A model generated the notes under the pieces. It was given only the letters and a program-made list of their open reading frames with translations, did no database searches and was not told where the DNA came from. Of a DNA stretch of 64,000 bases, positions 1 through 9,965 are shown in pieces (the first letter of the stretch is position 1; every line of letters starts with the position of its first letter). The stretch comes from Streptomyces sp. F001. GTDB taxonomy: Bacteria > Actinomycetota > Actinomycetes > Streptomycetales > Streptomycetaceae. A program made the position numbers and the translations under genes. The stretch lies in NCBI RefSeq assembly GCF_004187715.1, contig NZ_QZWF01000008.1:186001-250000 (forward strand), read 5' to 3'.

Positions 1-2
1 AG

Positions 3-1640
<1,638 letters not shown>

Positions 1641-1736
1641 GGCTTTATGGGCCTGCTTCGAGGGCGGTGGGGCTGTGGTTCCGGCTCCGCCGCCCTCGTG
1701 CGTCCGTCGGCCGGGCGGGTTCTTTACGATGCGGAC

Positions 1737-2498
1737 ATGAAGGAGCAATCGGCGCAGGAGCGGTGGGAGCGGCGTACCCAGACCCCGTTGCTGGCGCTGG
1801 CCGTCGTGTTTGCCGTCGCTTATGCCGTGCCGATCGTGGACGGCTCGCCGAGCCGTTCGACAGAGGTCGCCTGTCTGGTGATCGAGTGGGTGGTGTGGGG
1901 CGCGTTCGCGGCGGACTACGTGGTGCGGGTGGTGCTGGCGCGCGATCGCCGGGCGTTCGTACGGCGGCACTGGCTGGACCTGTGTGCGGTGATCCTGCCG
2001 TTGCTCCGGCCGTTGCGGCTGCTGCGGCTGGTGTCCACGTTGCTGCTGGTGGGGCGGCGGGCGCGGATGGCCACGCAGATCCGGCTGACGACGTATGTGG
2101 CCGGGACGGTGATCGGGCTGCTGATGTTCGGGTCGCTGGCCGTGCTGTCGGTGGAGCGGGACGCTCCCGGCGGGAACATCCGGACGCTGGGTGACGCGGT
2201 GTGGTGGTCGTTCACGACGATGACGACCGTGGGGTACGGGGATCATGCGCCGACCACCGGGGCGGGGCGGTTGCTCGCGGTGGGGCTGATGCTGTCCGGG
2301 ATCGCGCTGCTGGGTGTGGTGACGGCGAACATCGCCGCGTGGTTCATCTCCCGGTTCGAGAGGGACGACGTGGAGGAGCGGCGGCAGACGGAGGCGATCG
2401 CGGCGCTGACGGAGGAGGTCCGGGCGTTGCGGGCGGAGGTTGCGATGTTGTCCGGGTCGGCGGTTCCGCAACCGGTCGGGGAGGACCAGCGGCGTTGA
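1737..2498 (+). CDS. Voltage-gated-type potassium channel, single subunit
   Basis: A 253-residue membrane protein with the K+ selectivity filter TTVGYGD at about residues 163-169, set in a pore helix (WWSFTTM) between two membrane segments. Four more hydrophobic segments lie upstream, including a basic one (RPLRLLRLVSTLLLVGRRARM) like a weak S4 voltage sensor. The C-terminus after about residue 205 is charged and heptad-like (TEAIAALTEEVRALRAEVAML), so a short tetramerising coiled coil is likely. I chose ATG 1737; the frame is open further upstream but that stretch does not look conserved. No ligand-binding RCK domain is present. The partner, if any, is not evident. Confidence 0.85.
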   Translation: MKEQSAQERWERRTQTPLLALAVVFAVAYAVPIVDGSPSRSTEVACLVIEWVVWGAFAADYVVRVVLARDRRAFVRRHWLDLCAVILPLLRPLRLLRLVSTLLLVGRRARMATQIRLTTYVAGTVIGLLMFGSLAVLSVERDAPGGNIRTLGDAVWWSFTTMTTVGYGDHAPTTGAGRLLAVGLMLSGIALLGVVTANIAAWFISRFERDDVEERRQTEAIAALTEEVRALRAEVAMLSGSAVPQPVGEDQRR

Positions 2499-2517
2499 CC
2501 GGCTGACCGGCGTTTAC

Positions 2518-2547
2518 GGGGCCTCCGGCGGCGACGCCGGAGGCCCC
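2518..2547. terminator. Hairpin between the K+ channel gene and the DUF4190 gene
   Basis: A 12-bp perfect stem (GGGGCCTCCGGC paired with GCCGGAGGCCCC) with a 6-base loop lies between two convergent genes. No U-tract follows, as is common in Streptomyces, so it probably works as a bidirectional terminator. Confidence 0.75.
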
Positions 2548-2564
2548 TCCTCACTCCCCCCGGC

Positions 2565-2912
2565 TCAGAACATGCCGGTGCCCGGGGTGGTCGCTCCGGC
2601 CAGCCAGATGATCGCCAGGAGCGTGTCGATGGTGCCCAGGACGACGGCAATCAGGGCCGGGACCGAGCGGGAGCCGGTCCATGTGCGGCCCATGGACAGC
2701 CAGCCGCAGACGATCGCCACCGGGCCGAGGAAGATTCCCAGCACGAAGAAACCGGCGATCGCACAGATGGCACCGATGATTCCGAGCGTCGCGCGATCCG
2801 GCCCTCCCCCAGCCTCGAATCCGCTCGGCCGGGGGGACCCCCATCGTGACCACGTCCGGCCACGTGAGCGGGGGTACCTGCGCGTTCCCTGTCCGAAGCC
2901 CGCCATCATCAA
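2565..2912 (-). CDS. Small DUF4190-type membrane protein
   Basis: A 115-residue protein. Its second half has two strongly hydrophobic segments (LGIIGAICAIAGFFVLGIFLG and ALIAVVLGTIDTLLAIIWLA) separated by a short polar link, the pattern of the DUF4190 double-membrane-helix domain. The N-terminal 40 residues are basic, Gly/Arg-rich and probably cytoplasmic. The function is unknown; the family often occurs in envelope-associated proteins. Two or three Met codons lie at the start, so the true start may be one or two codons inside. It is convergent with the K+ channel gene. Confidence 0.7.
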   Translation of the reverse strand: MMMAGFGQGTRRYPRSRGRTWSRWGSPRPSGFEAGGGPDRATLGIIGAICAIAGFFVLGIFLGPVAIVCGWLSMGRTWTGSRSVPALIAVVLGTIDTLLAIIWLAGATTPGTGMF

Positions 2913-3145
2913 CTCCCTGGATCATCCGGGCTGTTCGGGTTCGGTAGGGCGAGTACCCGCCGTGCGCGCCTCAATCAGGTCTGCCGGCGCGCCGCCCCCC
3001 TCCGGCAGCGCGCCGCAGCCCCAGGCCGCCCTCCTCGTCGTACGAACTTGCCACGGGAACATGCCGTGCGAAGGGCTTGAACCAATGTGGACTGCGGCGT
3101 GTGCCAGGTGGGCGGAATCTTTAGGGTTGTCACTCTGATAGGGGA

Positions 3146-3170
3146 AACAGGGGCCAGAGAGACCCCTGTT
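3146..3170. terminator. Terminator after the efflux-pump gene
   Basis: An 8-bp perfect stem, AACAGGGG / CCCCTGTT, with a 9-base loop lies just past the stop of the leftward efflux gene. Confidence 0.6.
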
Positions 3171-3179
3171 GATCCCGCG

Positions 3180-4799
3180 TCAGATGTGGGCGGCTCCCGC
3201 GCCCGCCTCCGCGTTCTCGCCGCGCTTGGTCAGGAAGGCGACCAGGACCGCCACCGCGGCAACTCCGGCGGCGACCAGGGACGCCAGGCTCATGCCGGAG
3301 ATGAAGGTGTCGTGTGCGACGCCCGTGATCTTCGCGGCAATGGCGTCCGGCGTGCCCGGCGGGACCGGCGCGGCGCCCTGCTGGACGGCCTCGGCGGCCT
3401 GCGCCTCCTGGGCCGGGGTGAGTTCCGGAAGGCCGGCGTCCGCCCAGTTGCCGGGGAGGTCGCTGTCGACCTTGGAGGCCATGACGGCGCCCAGGACGGC
3501 CGTACCGAGACTGCCGCCGATCTGCATCGCCGCCTGCTGGAGACCGCCGGCCACACCGGAGAGCTCCATCGGGGCGTTGCCGACGATGACCTCGGTGGCG
3601 CCGACCATGACCGGCGCGAGGCCCAGGCCGAGCAGGGCGAACCAGAGCGACATGATGCCGCTGCCGGTGTCCGTCTCCAGGGTGGACATGCCGTACATGG
3701 CGATCGCGGTGAGCGCCATACCGCCGGCCAGCGGGACGCGCGGGCCGAGCTTGGTGATCATCACGCCCGCGAGCGGAGAGCCGACGATCATCATGCCGGT
3801 GAGCGGCAGCAGGTGCAGACCGGCGTCGATGGGACTCATGCCGTGCACGTTCTGCAAGTAGAACGTCACGAAGAACAGGCCGCCCATGAACGCGATGGCC
3901 ATCAGGACCATCAGGACGACACCGGCGGACAGCGCGACCGAGCGGAACAGGCCCAGCGGGATCAGCGGCTCCCGCACTTTCTTCTCCCAGAGGGCGAAGA
4001 AGGCGAAGCCCAGCGCGGACACGCCGATGAAGGTCCACGTCTGTCCGTCGCCCCAGCCCCACTCGGGGGCCTTGATGAGCGCCCAGACCAGGCAGAACAT
4101 CGCGCCGGACAGCAGGCCGATGCCGAGCAGGTCGAAGGAGCGCGGGGCGTTCTCCGCGCGGTGGTCGTTCAGGATGAGCAGGCCCAGAACGAGGGCGAGG
4201 ACGCCGACCGGCACGTTGATGTAGAAGACCGACTGCCAGCTGACGTGCTCGACCAGGACACCGCCGAGGATCGGGCCGCCGGCCGTGGAGGCACCGATGA
4301 CCATGCCCCAGATGCCGATGGCCATGTTGAGCTTCTCGGCCGGGAAGGTGGCGCGCAGCAGACCGAGCGCGGCCGGCATCAGCAGGGCGCCGAACAGGCC
4401 CTGGAACACGCGGAAGGTGATGACCGTGGCGATGGAGTCGGACAGGCCGATGGCACCCGAGGCGGCGGCGAAGCCGACCACGCCGATGAGGAAGGTCTGC
4501 CGGTGGCCGAAGCGGTCACCGAGCTTGCCCGCGGTGATCAGGGAGACCGCGAGGGCGAGGAAGTAGGCGTTGGTGATCCACTGGACCTCGGCCCAGCTGG
4601 CCTTGAGATCGGTGGCGATGGCCGGGTTGGCGATGGCCACGATGGTGCCGTCGAGGGCCACCATCATCACGCCCACGGCGACGGTTATCAGGGTGAGCCA
4701 GGGATGACCGCGCAGGCCCTTGGCCGGCGCCGGGTCCGACGGGGCTGATGGTGCCTTGTCCCCCGGCCCCGTCTTGTCGATGGTGGTCTGACTAGTCAT
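3180..4799 (-). CDS. DHA2-family MFS drug efflux transporter (EmrB/QacA type)
   Basis: A 539-residue protein with about 14 hydrophobic segments, the length and layout of the proton-drug antiporters of the DHA2 group. After a 40-residue Pro/Ala-rich cytoplasmic N-terminus comes MVALDGTIVAIANPAI, the usual DHA2 motif at the end of helix 1, followed by GKLGDRFGHRQ, the MFS loop 2-3 motif. Motif C is visible as GASTAGGPILGGVL. The gene is divergent from a TetR regulator with operator-like repeats between them, so it is probably derepressed by a ligand that is also a pump substrate. The substrate cannot be told from sequence. Confidence 0.9.
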   Translation of the reverse strand: MTSQTTIDKTGPGDKAPSAPSDPAPAKGLRGHPWLTLITVAVGVMMVALDGTIVAIANPAIATDLKASWAEVQWITNAYFLALAVSLITAGKLGDRFGHRQTFLIGVVGFAAASGAIGLSDSIATVITFRVFQGLFGALLMPAALGLLRATFPAEKLNMAIGIWGMVIGASTAGGPILGGVLVEHVSWQSVFYINVPVGVLALVLGLLILNDHRAENAPRSFDLLGIGLLSGAMFCLVWALIKAPEWGWGDGQTWTFIGVSALGFAFFALWEKKVREPLIPLGLFRSVALSAGVVLMVLMAIAFMGGLFFVTFYLQNVHGMSPIDAGLHLLPLTGMMIVGSPLAGVMITKLGPRVPLAGGMALTAIAMYGMSTLETDTGSGIMSLWFALLGLGLAPVMVGATEVIVGNAPMELSGVAGGLQQAAMQIGGSLGTAVLGAVMASKVDSDLPGNWADAGLPELTPAQEAQAAEAVQQGAAPVPPGTPDAIAAKITGVAHDTFISGMSLASLVAAGVAAVAVLVAFLTKRGENAEAGAGAAHI

Positions 4800-4823
4800 G
4801 TGTTCGAGGTTAGTGTCACCCTC

Positions 4824-4899
4824 TGACAGTTGACAAACCAGTTCACAAGTCGGTAACTGTCACGTCACTCCCATATAGCCTGAACTGGGAAAACAGTTC
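4824..4899. promoter_or_regulatory. Operator-like inverted repeats between the pump and tetR
   Basis: Two dyads lie in the divergent promoter region. TGACAGTT (4824-4831) pairs with AACTGTCA (4855-4862). GAACTG-N6-CAGTTC (4882-4899) sits just before the TetR ribosome site, with an extra CAGTTC at 4839-4844. The shape fits a TetR operator controlling both genes; the assignment is inferred from position. Confidence 0.6.
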
Positions 4900-4912
4900 G
4901 AGGAAAGGCCTG

Positions 4913-5587
4913 GTGGACACGGTGAACAGTGCGGGCACGGCATCGGCACCCCGGCCGGGACTGCGCGAGCTGAAGAAGCGGCGGACCCGGGACGCACTGC
5001 TGCGCACCGCGGTCGAGATGTTCACCACGCGCGGGTACGACCACACGACCGTCGACGACATCGCCGCGGCCGTCGACGTCTCGCCCCGCACCTTCTTCCG
5101 CTACTTCTCCGGCAAGGAGGACGCCGCTCTCGCCCTGGAGACGATGACGGTGGCGCACTTCCTCGACGCAGTGCGCGCCCGCCCCGCGCACGAACCGCCG
5201 ATGGAGGCGATGCGCCGGGCCGTCATGGAGGGGTGGGACACGCTCAGCGCGGTCGTCGAGTCCGTCGCTCCGATCGAGCAGTATCTGCGGATGTACCAGG
5301 TGATCGAGTCGACGCCCGTCCTGCTCGCCGCGCATCTGCGCCGCTCCGCGGAGACGGAGGAGCAGATGGCGCTGCTGATCGCGGAGCGCGAGGGCCTCGA
5401 CGTGGACGCCGATCCACGACCGCGGGTGGCGGTGGCCGTTTTCAGCGGGGTGATGCGGGTGACGGAACGTCAGTGGAGCGCGGGCCCGGACTTCAGCCTG
5501 GCGGCGATGCGCGAACTGACGGCCACCCACCTGGATCAGGTGGGACCGGCACTGGCCGGCAACTGGCGTGCGCCTCAAGGAGCGTGA
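4913..5587 (+). CDS. TetR-family repressor, probable regulator of the divergent MFS pump
   Basis: A 224-residue regulator. The N-terminal HTH (about residues 20-65) reads RDALLRTAVEMFTTRGYDHT, then VDDIAAAVDVSPRTFFRYFSGKEDA, a classical TetR recognition helix. The rest is the helical ligand domain, including a MEAMRRAVMEGW segment common in actinobacterial pump repressors. The GTG start is supported by AGGAAAGG five bases upstream. The divergent layout with the DHA2 transporter and the dyads between them indicates local autoregulation and pump control. The inducer is unknown. Confidence 0.9.
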   Translation: MDTVNSAGTASAPRPGLRELKKRRTRDALLRTAVEMFTTRGYDHTTVDDIAAAVDVSPRTFFRYFSGKEDAALALETMTVAHFLDAVRARPAHEPPMEAMRRAVMEGWDTLSAVVESVAPIEQYLRMYQVIESTPVLLAAHLRRSAETEEQMALLIAEREGLDVDADPRPRVAVAVFSGVMRVTERQWSAGPDFSLAAMRELTATHLDQVGPALAGNWRAPQGA

Positions 5588-5657
5588 CTTTACCCAAACG
5601 TGATCCGCGTCACTCGGTTCACGCGAGACCCTCTCGTTCTCCTAGTGTGTCCTCCCA

Positions 5658-6875
5658 GTGACTTCCTTCGACACCTCTCCCTCCCTCAGCGTCTGGCGCG
5701 CACTGCTCGCCCTGGCCGTGGTGTTCGTGATGCTGGCGACCACCGGCTGGACCGCCCTGCGCAGCGGGCGGGCCCAGTCACCGTTGCAGGCCTCGCTCTC
5801 CGCCTGGGAGCACGGCCGTCTCGACGGACACCGGCTGCCGGACCCGGACGCCGCGCCCGCCCGGCTGGCCCGCTTCTTCGCCTCGCTCACCGACCGGCAG
5901 CGCGCCCACCTCGCCCACCGCTATCCACTGGCGGTCGGCAACATGAACGGCGCCCCCGTCCGGCTGCGTTACCGCGCCAACCGCATCGCGCTCGATCAGG
6001 CCCGCAAGGTCGAACTCAAGCGCATGCACGACAACCGGCTCAGTCCCACCGGGCAGCAGGAGGCGGGCCGGCGTATGCACCGCTTCGCGTCGCTCATGAG
6101 GGCCGACCGGCACATCCTCGCCTTCGACCCGGCCGGCTCGGGCCGGATCGCCGAGGTCTTCGGCAATCTGACGAAAGCCCAGCGGGTCTCCGTCGTCGTC
6201 CCCGGCGTCGACACCGACCTGCTCACCTTCCAGCGCACCCGCCGCAGATACTCGGCGCCGGTCGGCATGGCGAAGTCCCTGTACGCGGCCGAGCGCGTGG
6301 CGAGCCCCTCGACCCGCACGGCCGTGATCGCCTGGGCCGACTACACCGCGCCCAGCGGCATCGGCATGGACGCGGCCACCGCGATGCGCGCCGAGGACGG
6401 CGCGGTCCGGCTGAACGAGATGGTGCGCGCGTTGCCCGGCCGGGCGCCCGTTTCGCTGTTCTGCCACAGCTACGGCTCCGTGGTGTGCGGGGTCGCCGCG
6501 CACACACTGCCGCGCCGGGTCGCCGACATAGCGGTGGCCGGCAGTCCTGGCATGCGAGCGGCGACGGCCTCGCACCTGCGCACCTCGGCGCACGTGTGGG
6601 CGATGCGGGACGCCGACGACTGGATCCAGGACGTGCCGTACATGGAGTTCGGCGGTCTCGGACACGGCGCCGACCCGATGTCCACCGCGTTCGGGGCGCG
6701 GGTGCTGTCGGCGCGCGGCGCCGCGGGACACGCCGGCTACTTCGAACCGGGCACACAGAGCCTCGCCAACTTCGCCGAGATCGGGGTTGGCGCGTACCGC
6801 GCGGTGGACTGCGCCGACGATGCCGGCACGTGCCGGGCGGGTTTGTCCGGCACCACCGCGGTCGGACGCGCGTAG
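5658..6875 (+). CDS. Membrane-anchored alpha/beta hydrolase (DUF1023 type)
   Basis: A 405-residue protein with one N-terminal hydrophobic segment (residues 13-33, ALLALAVVFVMLATTGWTAL), so it is exported or anchored. The body matches actinobacterial alpha/beta hydrolases of the DUF1023 class: VVVPGVDTDL, the nucleophile elbow FCHSYGS (Ser) and, later, GHADPMS-like and AGHAGYFE segments that can supply acid and His. The GxSxG motif is degenerate (C-H-S-Y-G). The start is a GTG. Substrate unknown; no operon partner is evident. Confidence 0.75.
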   Translation: MTSFDTSPSLSVWRALLALAVVFVMLATTGWTALRSGRAQSPLQASLSAWEHGRLDGHRLPDPDAAPARLARFFASLTDRQRAHLAHRYPLAVGNMNGAPVRLRYRANRIALDQARKVELKRMHDNRLSPTGQQEAGRRMHRFASLMRADRHILAFDPAGSGRIAEVFGNLTKAQRVSVVVPGVDTDLLTFQRTRRRYSAPVGMAKSLYAAERVASPSTRTAVIAWADYTAPSGIGMDAATAMRAEDGAVRLNEMVRALPGRAPVSLFCHSYGSVVCGVAAHTLPRRVADIAVAGSPGMRAATASHLRTSAHVWAMRDADDWIQDVPYMEFGGLGHGADPMSTAFGARVLSARGAAGHAGYFEPGTQSLANFAEIGVGAYRAVDCADDAGTCRAGLSGTTAVGRA

Positions 6876-6942
6876 AGGCGCAAGAAACTGCGGTCTGCGC
6901 AGGGAGGGGACGAAAGAGCGCGTGCCGCATACGATGAGCCGC

Positions 6943-7788
6943 ATGGGTGACGTACTGGCCGGATTTCATGCCGCCTGGGAGTTCGAGTCCGACTCCGTGC
7001 TCATCCGTTACGAACGGGGGATTCGAACACCCAAGCTGTTCCAGGCGCTCGGGGAGCGCCGTGTGCCACTGGCGGCTCTGCAGGGGGTGACGCTCTCCCC
7101 CGGGCGGCGCGGGACCGTGGTGCTGCGTGCCGAGCCACGGGCGGGCGCCGATCCGCTGATCGACGCGGCCGCAGGCCAGCTCAAGGAAGGCAGCGACCCC
7201 TATCGTCTGGTGCTGCCTGCCGAACGGGAGACGCTCGCCGAGTACTACGCCGATGAACTACGGGGCCTGCTGACCGAGTCCGGTCCGGCCGAACGCCATC
7301 TCGTGGCGGCGCCGGAGCCACCGTTGCAGTTCAAGGCGTACGACGCGAAGGCGTCCTTCGACGGTACGTCCGTGTCCTTCCGGTGGTTCTGGACGGGAGC
7401 GTCGTCGGCGAAGTGGAAGGCCGGCGACCAGAAGTTCACGGTCGCCGACCTCAGCGGGGTCGAGTGGCGCTCCCCCGAGGTCTTCGAGGGCCATCTGCGG
7501 CTGCTGCGGCGCGACGCGCACGATCAGCCTGCGCAGGCCGATCAGGATCCGGCAACGGTGGTGTTCGGGCTGGGGTACGGGCCTGTGCATGAGTCACTGC
7601 CGTTCGCGGCGGCTGTATTGGCTGCGGTTCGCACCGCGGGTCCGGCGGCGGCGGTGGTGGCCGCTCCGCGGCGGGATCCCGCGGATATTGCGGAGCGGAT
7701 TCGGCACCTTGGGGAGTTGCATCAGGCTGGGTTGGTGACGGATGAGGAGTTCTCCGTCAAGAAGGCGGAGTTGTTGGCTGAGCTTTAG
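6943..7788 (+). CDS. DUF4429 protein with C-terminal SHOCT segment
   Basis: A 281-residue protein of the Streptomyces DUF4429 family. Two related beta-rich halves are visible: ESDSVLIRYERGIRTPKLFQ and KASFDGTSVSFRWFWTGASS both begin with a strand pair followed by a TrpPhe/GlyIle core. The last 33 residues (DIAERIRHLGELHQAGLVTD, then EEFSVKKAELL) form a SHOCT motif, a short helix pair thought to mediate oligomer or nucleic-acid contacts. An in-frame ATG at 6934 is an alternative start. The molecular role is unknown. Confidence 0.7.
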   Translation: MGDVLAGFHAAWEFESDSVLIRYERGIRTPKLFQALGERRVPLAALQGVTLSPGRRGTVVLRAEPRAGADPLIDAAAGQLKEGSDPYRLVLPAERETLAEYYADELRGLLTESGPAERHLVAAPEPPLQFKAYDAKASFDGTSVSFRWFWTGASSAKWKAGDQKFTVADLSGVEWRSPEVFEGHLRLLRRDAHDQPAQADQDPATVVFGLGYGPVHESLPFAAAVLAAVRTAGPAAAVVAAPRRDPADIAERIRHLGELHQAGLVTDEEFSVKKAELLAEL

Positions 7789-7833
7789 CGTGTGCCGGGT
7801 TCGGTTTGGTGTTTGGTGCGGGTTGTGGGGGTT

Positions 7834-7859
7834 GCTCGCGCAGTTCCCCGCGCCCCTTA
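7834..7859. repeat. Dispersed Streptomyces intergenic repeat
   Basis: The stretch built on CGCGCAGTTCCCCGCGCCCC lies between two convergent genes. I recognise it as a short sequence seen in very many Streptomyces intergenic regions; this is from memory, as only one copy is in this window. Confidence 0.4.
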
Positions 7860-7866
7860 GGTATCT

Positions 7867-8883
7867 CTACTCGCGTCCGGCGGAAGTGAACGTCATGTCT
7901 GCGTAGCGGTTGCCTGCGACCTTCGCGGCGATGGGCTCCAGCAGGACCATGTCCTCCTCGCCCAGCACGATCCGCGTCGCCGCCGTGTTCTCCTCCACCC
8001 GGCTCGGCTTGCGGGTGCCCGGGATGGGGATGACCGGGAGGTCGTGGACCGTCGACTGCTGCTGGGCCCAGGCCAGGGCGATCTGGCCGAGCGAGGCGCC
8101 GTGGGCGTCGGCCACCTTGCGGATCGGTTCCAGGAGGCTTGCGTTGGCCGTCGCGTTGTCGCCGGTGAAGCGGGGCATCTGGCGGCGGAAGTCGTCGGCC
8201 GCCAGGTCCTTCTCGGCGCTGGTGAAGGAGCCCGTGAGGAAACCCCGGCCCAGCGGCGAGTACGGCACGAGGGCCACGCCCAGTTCGCGGGCCGTCGGCA
8301 CCACGCCCGCCTCGATGTCCCGGCTGAACAGCGACCACTCCGACTGCACGGCGGCGATCGGATGCACGGCCTGCGCGGCCCGCAGTTCGGCGCCGGTGAC
8401 CTCGCTCAGCCCGAGGTGCTTGACCTTGCCCTCGCGGACCAGCTCCGCCATCACGCCGACGGTCTCCTCGATCGGCACGGTCACATCGCGGCGGTGCATG
8501 TAGTAGAGGTCGATCACGTCGACGTCCAGGCGCTCGAGGCTCGCCTCGACGGCCTGGCGGATGTACGGCGGGTCGTTGCGGATGATCCGCCGGGTCGGGT
8601 CGTCCGGCGGGATCGCCAGGGCGAACTTGGTCGCGATGACCACGTCGTCCCGGTGCGCCTTGAAGAACGGCGACAGGAACCGCTCGTTCTCTCCCTGGCC
8701 GTAAGCGTCCGCCGTGTCGTAGAGCGTGACACCCAGCTCCAGCGCCCGCTCCAGGGTGGCCCGGGACTCCTGCGTGTCGGAGGGGCCGTAGGCGAAGCTC
8801 ATGCCCATGCAGCCGAGGCCCTGCACACCGACCTCGGGGCCGCCGTCGCCGAGTCGTACCGTCGGGATCCTGCTGTCGTTCAT
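7867..8883 (-). CDS. Aldo/keto reductase
   Basis: A 338-residue NADPH-dependent oxidoreductase with a TIM-barrel fold. The catalytic tetrad is visible: Asp and Tyr in LYDTADAYG, Lys in VIATKFAL, His in YYMHRRD. The C-terminal NADP-binding segment is VIPIPGTRKPSRVEENTAA. The sequence resembles the YajO/AKR13-type reductases induced by electrophiles. ATG 8883 was chosen because it starts just inside the end of the MerR gene with a 4-base ATGA overlap, implying translational coupling. The longer open frame upstream only reads through the regulator on another frame. Confidence 0.9.
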   Translation of the reverse strand: MNDSRIPTVRLGDGGPEVGVQGLGCMGMSFAYGPSDTQESRATLERALELGVTLYDTADAYGQGENERFLSPFFKAHRDDVVIATKFALAIPPDDPTRRIIRNDPPYIRQAVEASLERLDVDVIDLYYMHRRDVTVPIEETVGVMAELVREGKVKHLGLSEVTGAELRAAQAVHPIAAVQSEWSLFSRDIEAGVVPTARELGVALVPYSPLGRGFLTGSFTSAEKDLAADDFRRQMPRFTGDNATANASLLEPIRKVADAHGASLGQIALAWAQQQSTVHDLPVIPIPGTRKPSRVEENTAATRIVLGEEDMVLLEPIAAKVAGNRYADMTFTSAGRE

Positions 8884-9377
8884 CGGGTCGTCTCCGCTTC
8901 GCGGACGCGGCCGGCGTCCGTATAGAAACTGATCTTCCGGTCGAGCACGGCCAGCGTGTCCTGGAGTTCCGCGATCCGGGCCTGTACGTCCCGGCGGGTC
9001 TCCTCCAGCAACGCGCACCGCTCGCCGTAGGTACCGTCGCCCTCGCGCACCAGCTCCGCGTACCGCACCATGTCGGCGACCGGCATGCCGGTCAGCCGCA
9101 GCTTGCCGACGAGGTCGAGCCAGTCCAGGTCGCGGTTGGTGTAGCGGCGCTGACCGGTGTGGGAACGGTCGATGTGGGACATCAGGCCGATCCGCTCGTA
9201 CCAGCGCAGGGTGTGGGCCGACAGGCCGGTGAAGGCGACGACCTCACTGATCGTGTACTGGTCCTGGCCGTCGGGCCGCGGATGCCGGCGGGGTGGGGCG
9301 GAGCAGATGTCCGTGCGGGTGAGGGCTTCTTCCGTGCGTTCTTCGGTGGCTGCTGCCGTGGTCTGCATCACCGTCAT
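8880..9377 (-). CDS. MerR-family regulator of the aldo/keto reductase
   Basis: A 165-residue regulator. After a 40-residue variable N-terminus comes the MerR winged helix: YTISEVVAFTGLSAHTLRWY, then ERIGL, and GQRRYTNRDLDWLDLVGKL. A coiled-coil dimerisation helix follows (EETRRDVQARIAELQDTLAVL). There is no Cys cluster, so it is probably not a metal sensor but of the drug/aldehyde-responsive type. It is co-transcribed with the downstream aldo/keto reductase by a 4-base overlap. A typical MerR operator lies just upstream. Confidence 0.88.
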   Translation of the reverse strand: MTVMQTTAAATEERTEEALTRTDICSAPPRRHPRPDGQDQYTISEVVAFTGLSAHTLRWYERIGLMSHIDRSHTGQRRYTNRDLDWLDLVGKLRLTGMPVADMVRYAELVREGDGTYGERCALLEETRRDVQARIAELQDTLAVLDRKISFYTDAGRVREAETTR

Positions 9378-9396
9378 GCGCTCCACGCTATGACCT

Positions 9397-9410
9397 TGGA
9401 GTGCACTCCA
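9397..9410. promoter_or_regulatory. MerR operator
   Basis: The perfect 14-base palindrome TGGAGTGCACTCCA sits in the extended form ACCTTGGAGTGCACTCCAGG. This is the standard operator inside the long-spacer promoters of MerR-type genes and lies 20 bases before the merR start. Confidence 0.85.
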
Positions 9411-9474
9411 GGCAAGCGCAGACGGTAAGAAATCGGCAGGACGCGCCTGAGGCCGGCTGGCTAGCGTTCGGGGC

Positions 9475-9945
9475 ATGAGTCTTGTACGCCGTGCCGTGCC
9501 GGAAGATGCCGAGGAAGTCCTGCGACTGCGCCAGGTGATGATCGATTCGGTCTTCGCGACGGACGGGTCCAGAGACTGGCATACGGAGTCCCTGCCGACG
9601 CTGCGCGCGCGGCTGGGCGAGCCGGACGGGGACTTCACGGCGTTCGTGGTCGACCATCCGGAGCGGCCGGGGGCACTGGCGGCGCTGGTGGCCGGGACGC
9701 TGGAGTACCGGATCGGGAAGGCCGGCAATCCGCACGGCAGGATCGGCTTCGTCTTCAGCGTCGCCACCGACCCGGATGCACGGCGGCGGGGGTACGCGCG
9801 CGCGTGCATGGAGGAACTGCTCCATTGGTTCCGGGAAAGCGGCGTCGGCCAGGTCGACCTCACCGCCTCCGCCGAGGCCGAGCCGCTCTACGCATCGCTG
9901 GGCTTCACGCGGCAGAAGGACCCCTTGATGCGGCTGAAGCTCTGA
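9475..9945 (+). CDS. GNAT-family N-acetyltransferase
   Basis: A 156-residue acetyltransferase. The acetyl-CoA loop is visible as VATDPDARRRGYARACMEEL (motif A, R/Q-x-x-G-x-A), followed by motif B with LTASAEAEPLYASLGFTRQ. It begins MSLVRRAVPEDAEEVLRLR, the usual first strand and helix. The acceptor substrate is unknown. It is divergent from the MerR gene across the shared operator region. Confidence 0.88.
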   Translation: MSLVRRAVPEDAEEVLRLRQVMIDSVFATDGSRDWHTESLPTLRARLGEPDGDFTAFVVDHPERPGALAALVAGTLEYRIGKAGNPHGRIGFVFSVATDPDARRRGYARACMEELLHWFRESGVGQVDLTASAEAEPLYASLGFTRQKDPLMRLKL

Positions 9946-9965
9946 GCGGCCTTAGGCTCGATGGC

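Noticed and set aside
2440..3138. Long rightward frame over the DUF4190 gene
   Set aside because: It is the shadow of the leftward DUF4190 gene and its upstream DNA and has a Pro/Arg-rich non-protein-like sequence.
3087..4748. 553-codon frame opposite the MFS pump
   Set aside because: Composition (Gly/Asp/His/Arg-rich without motifs) shows it is the antisense of a GC-rich gene; the MFS protein on the other strand has clear motifs.
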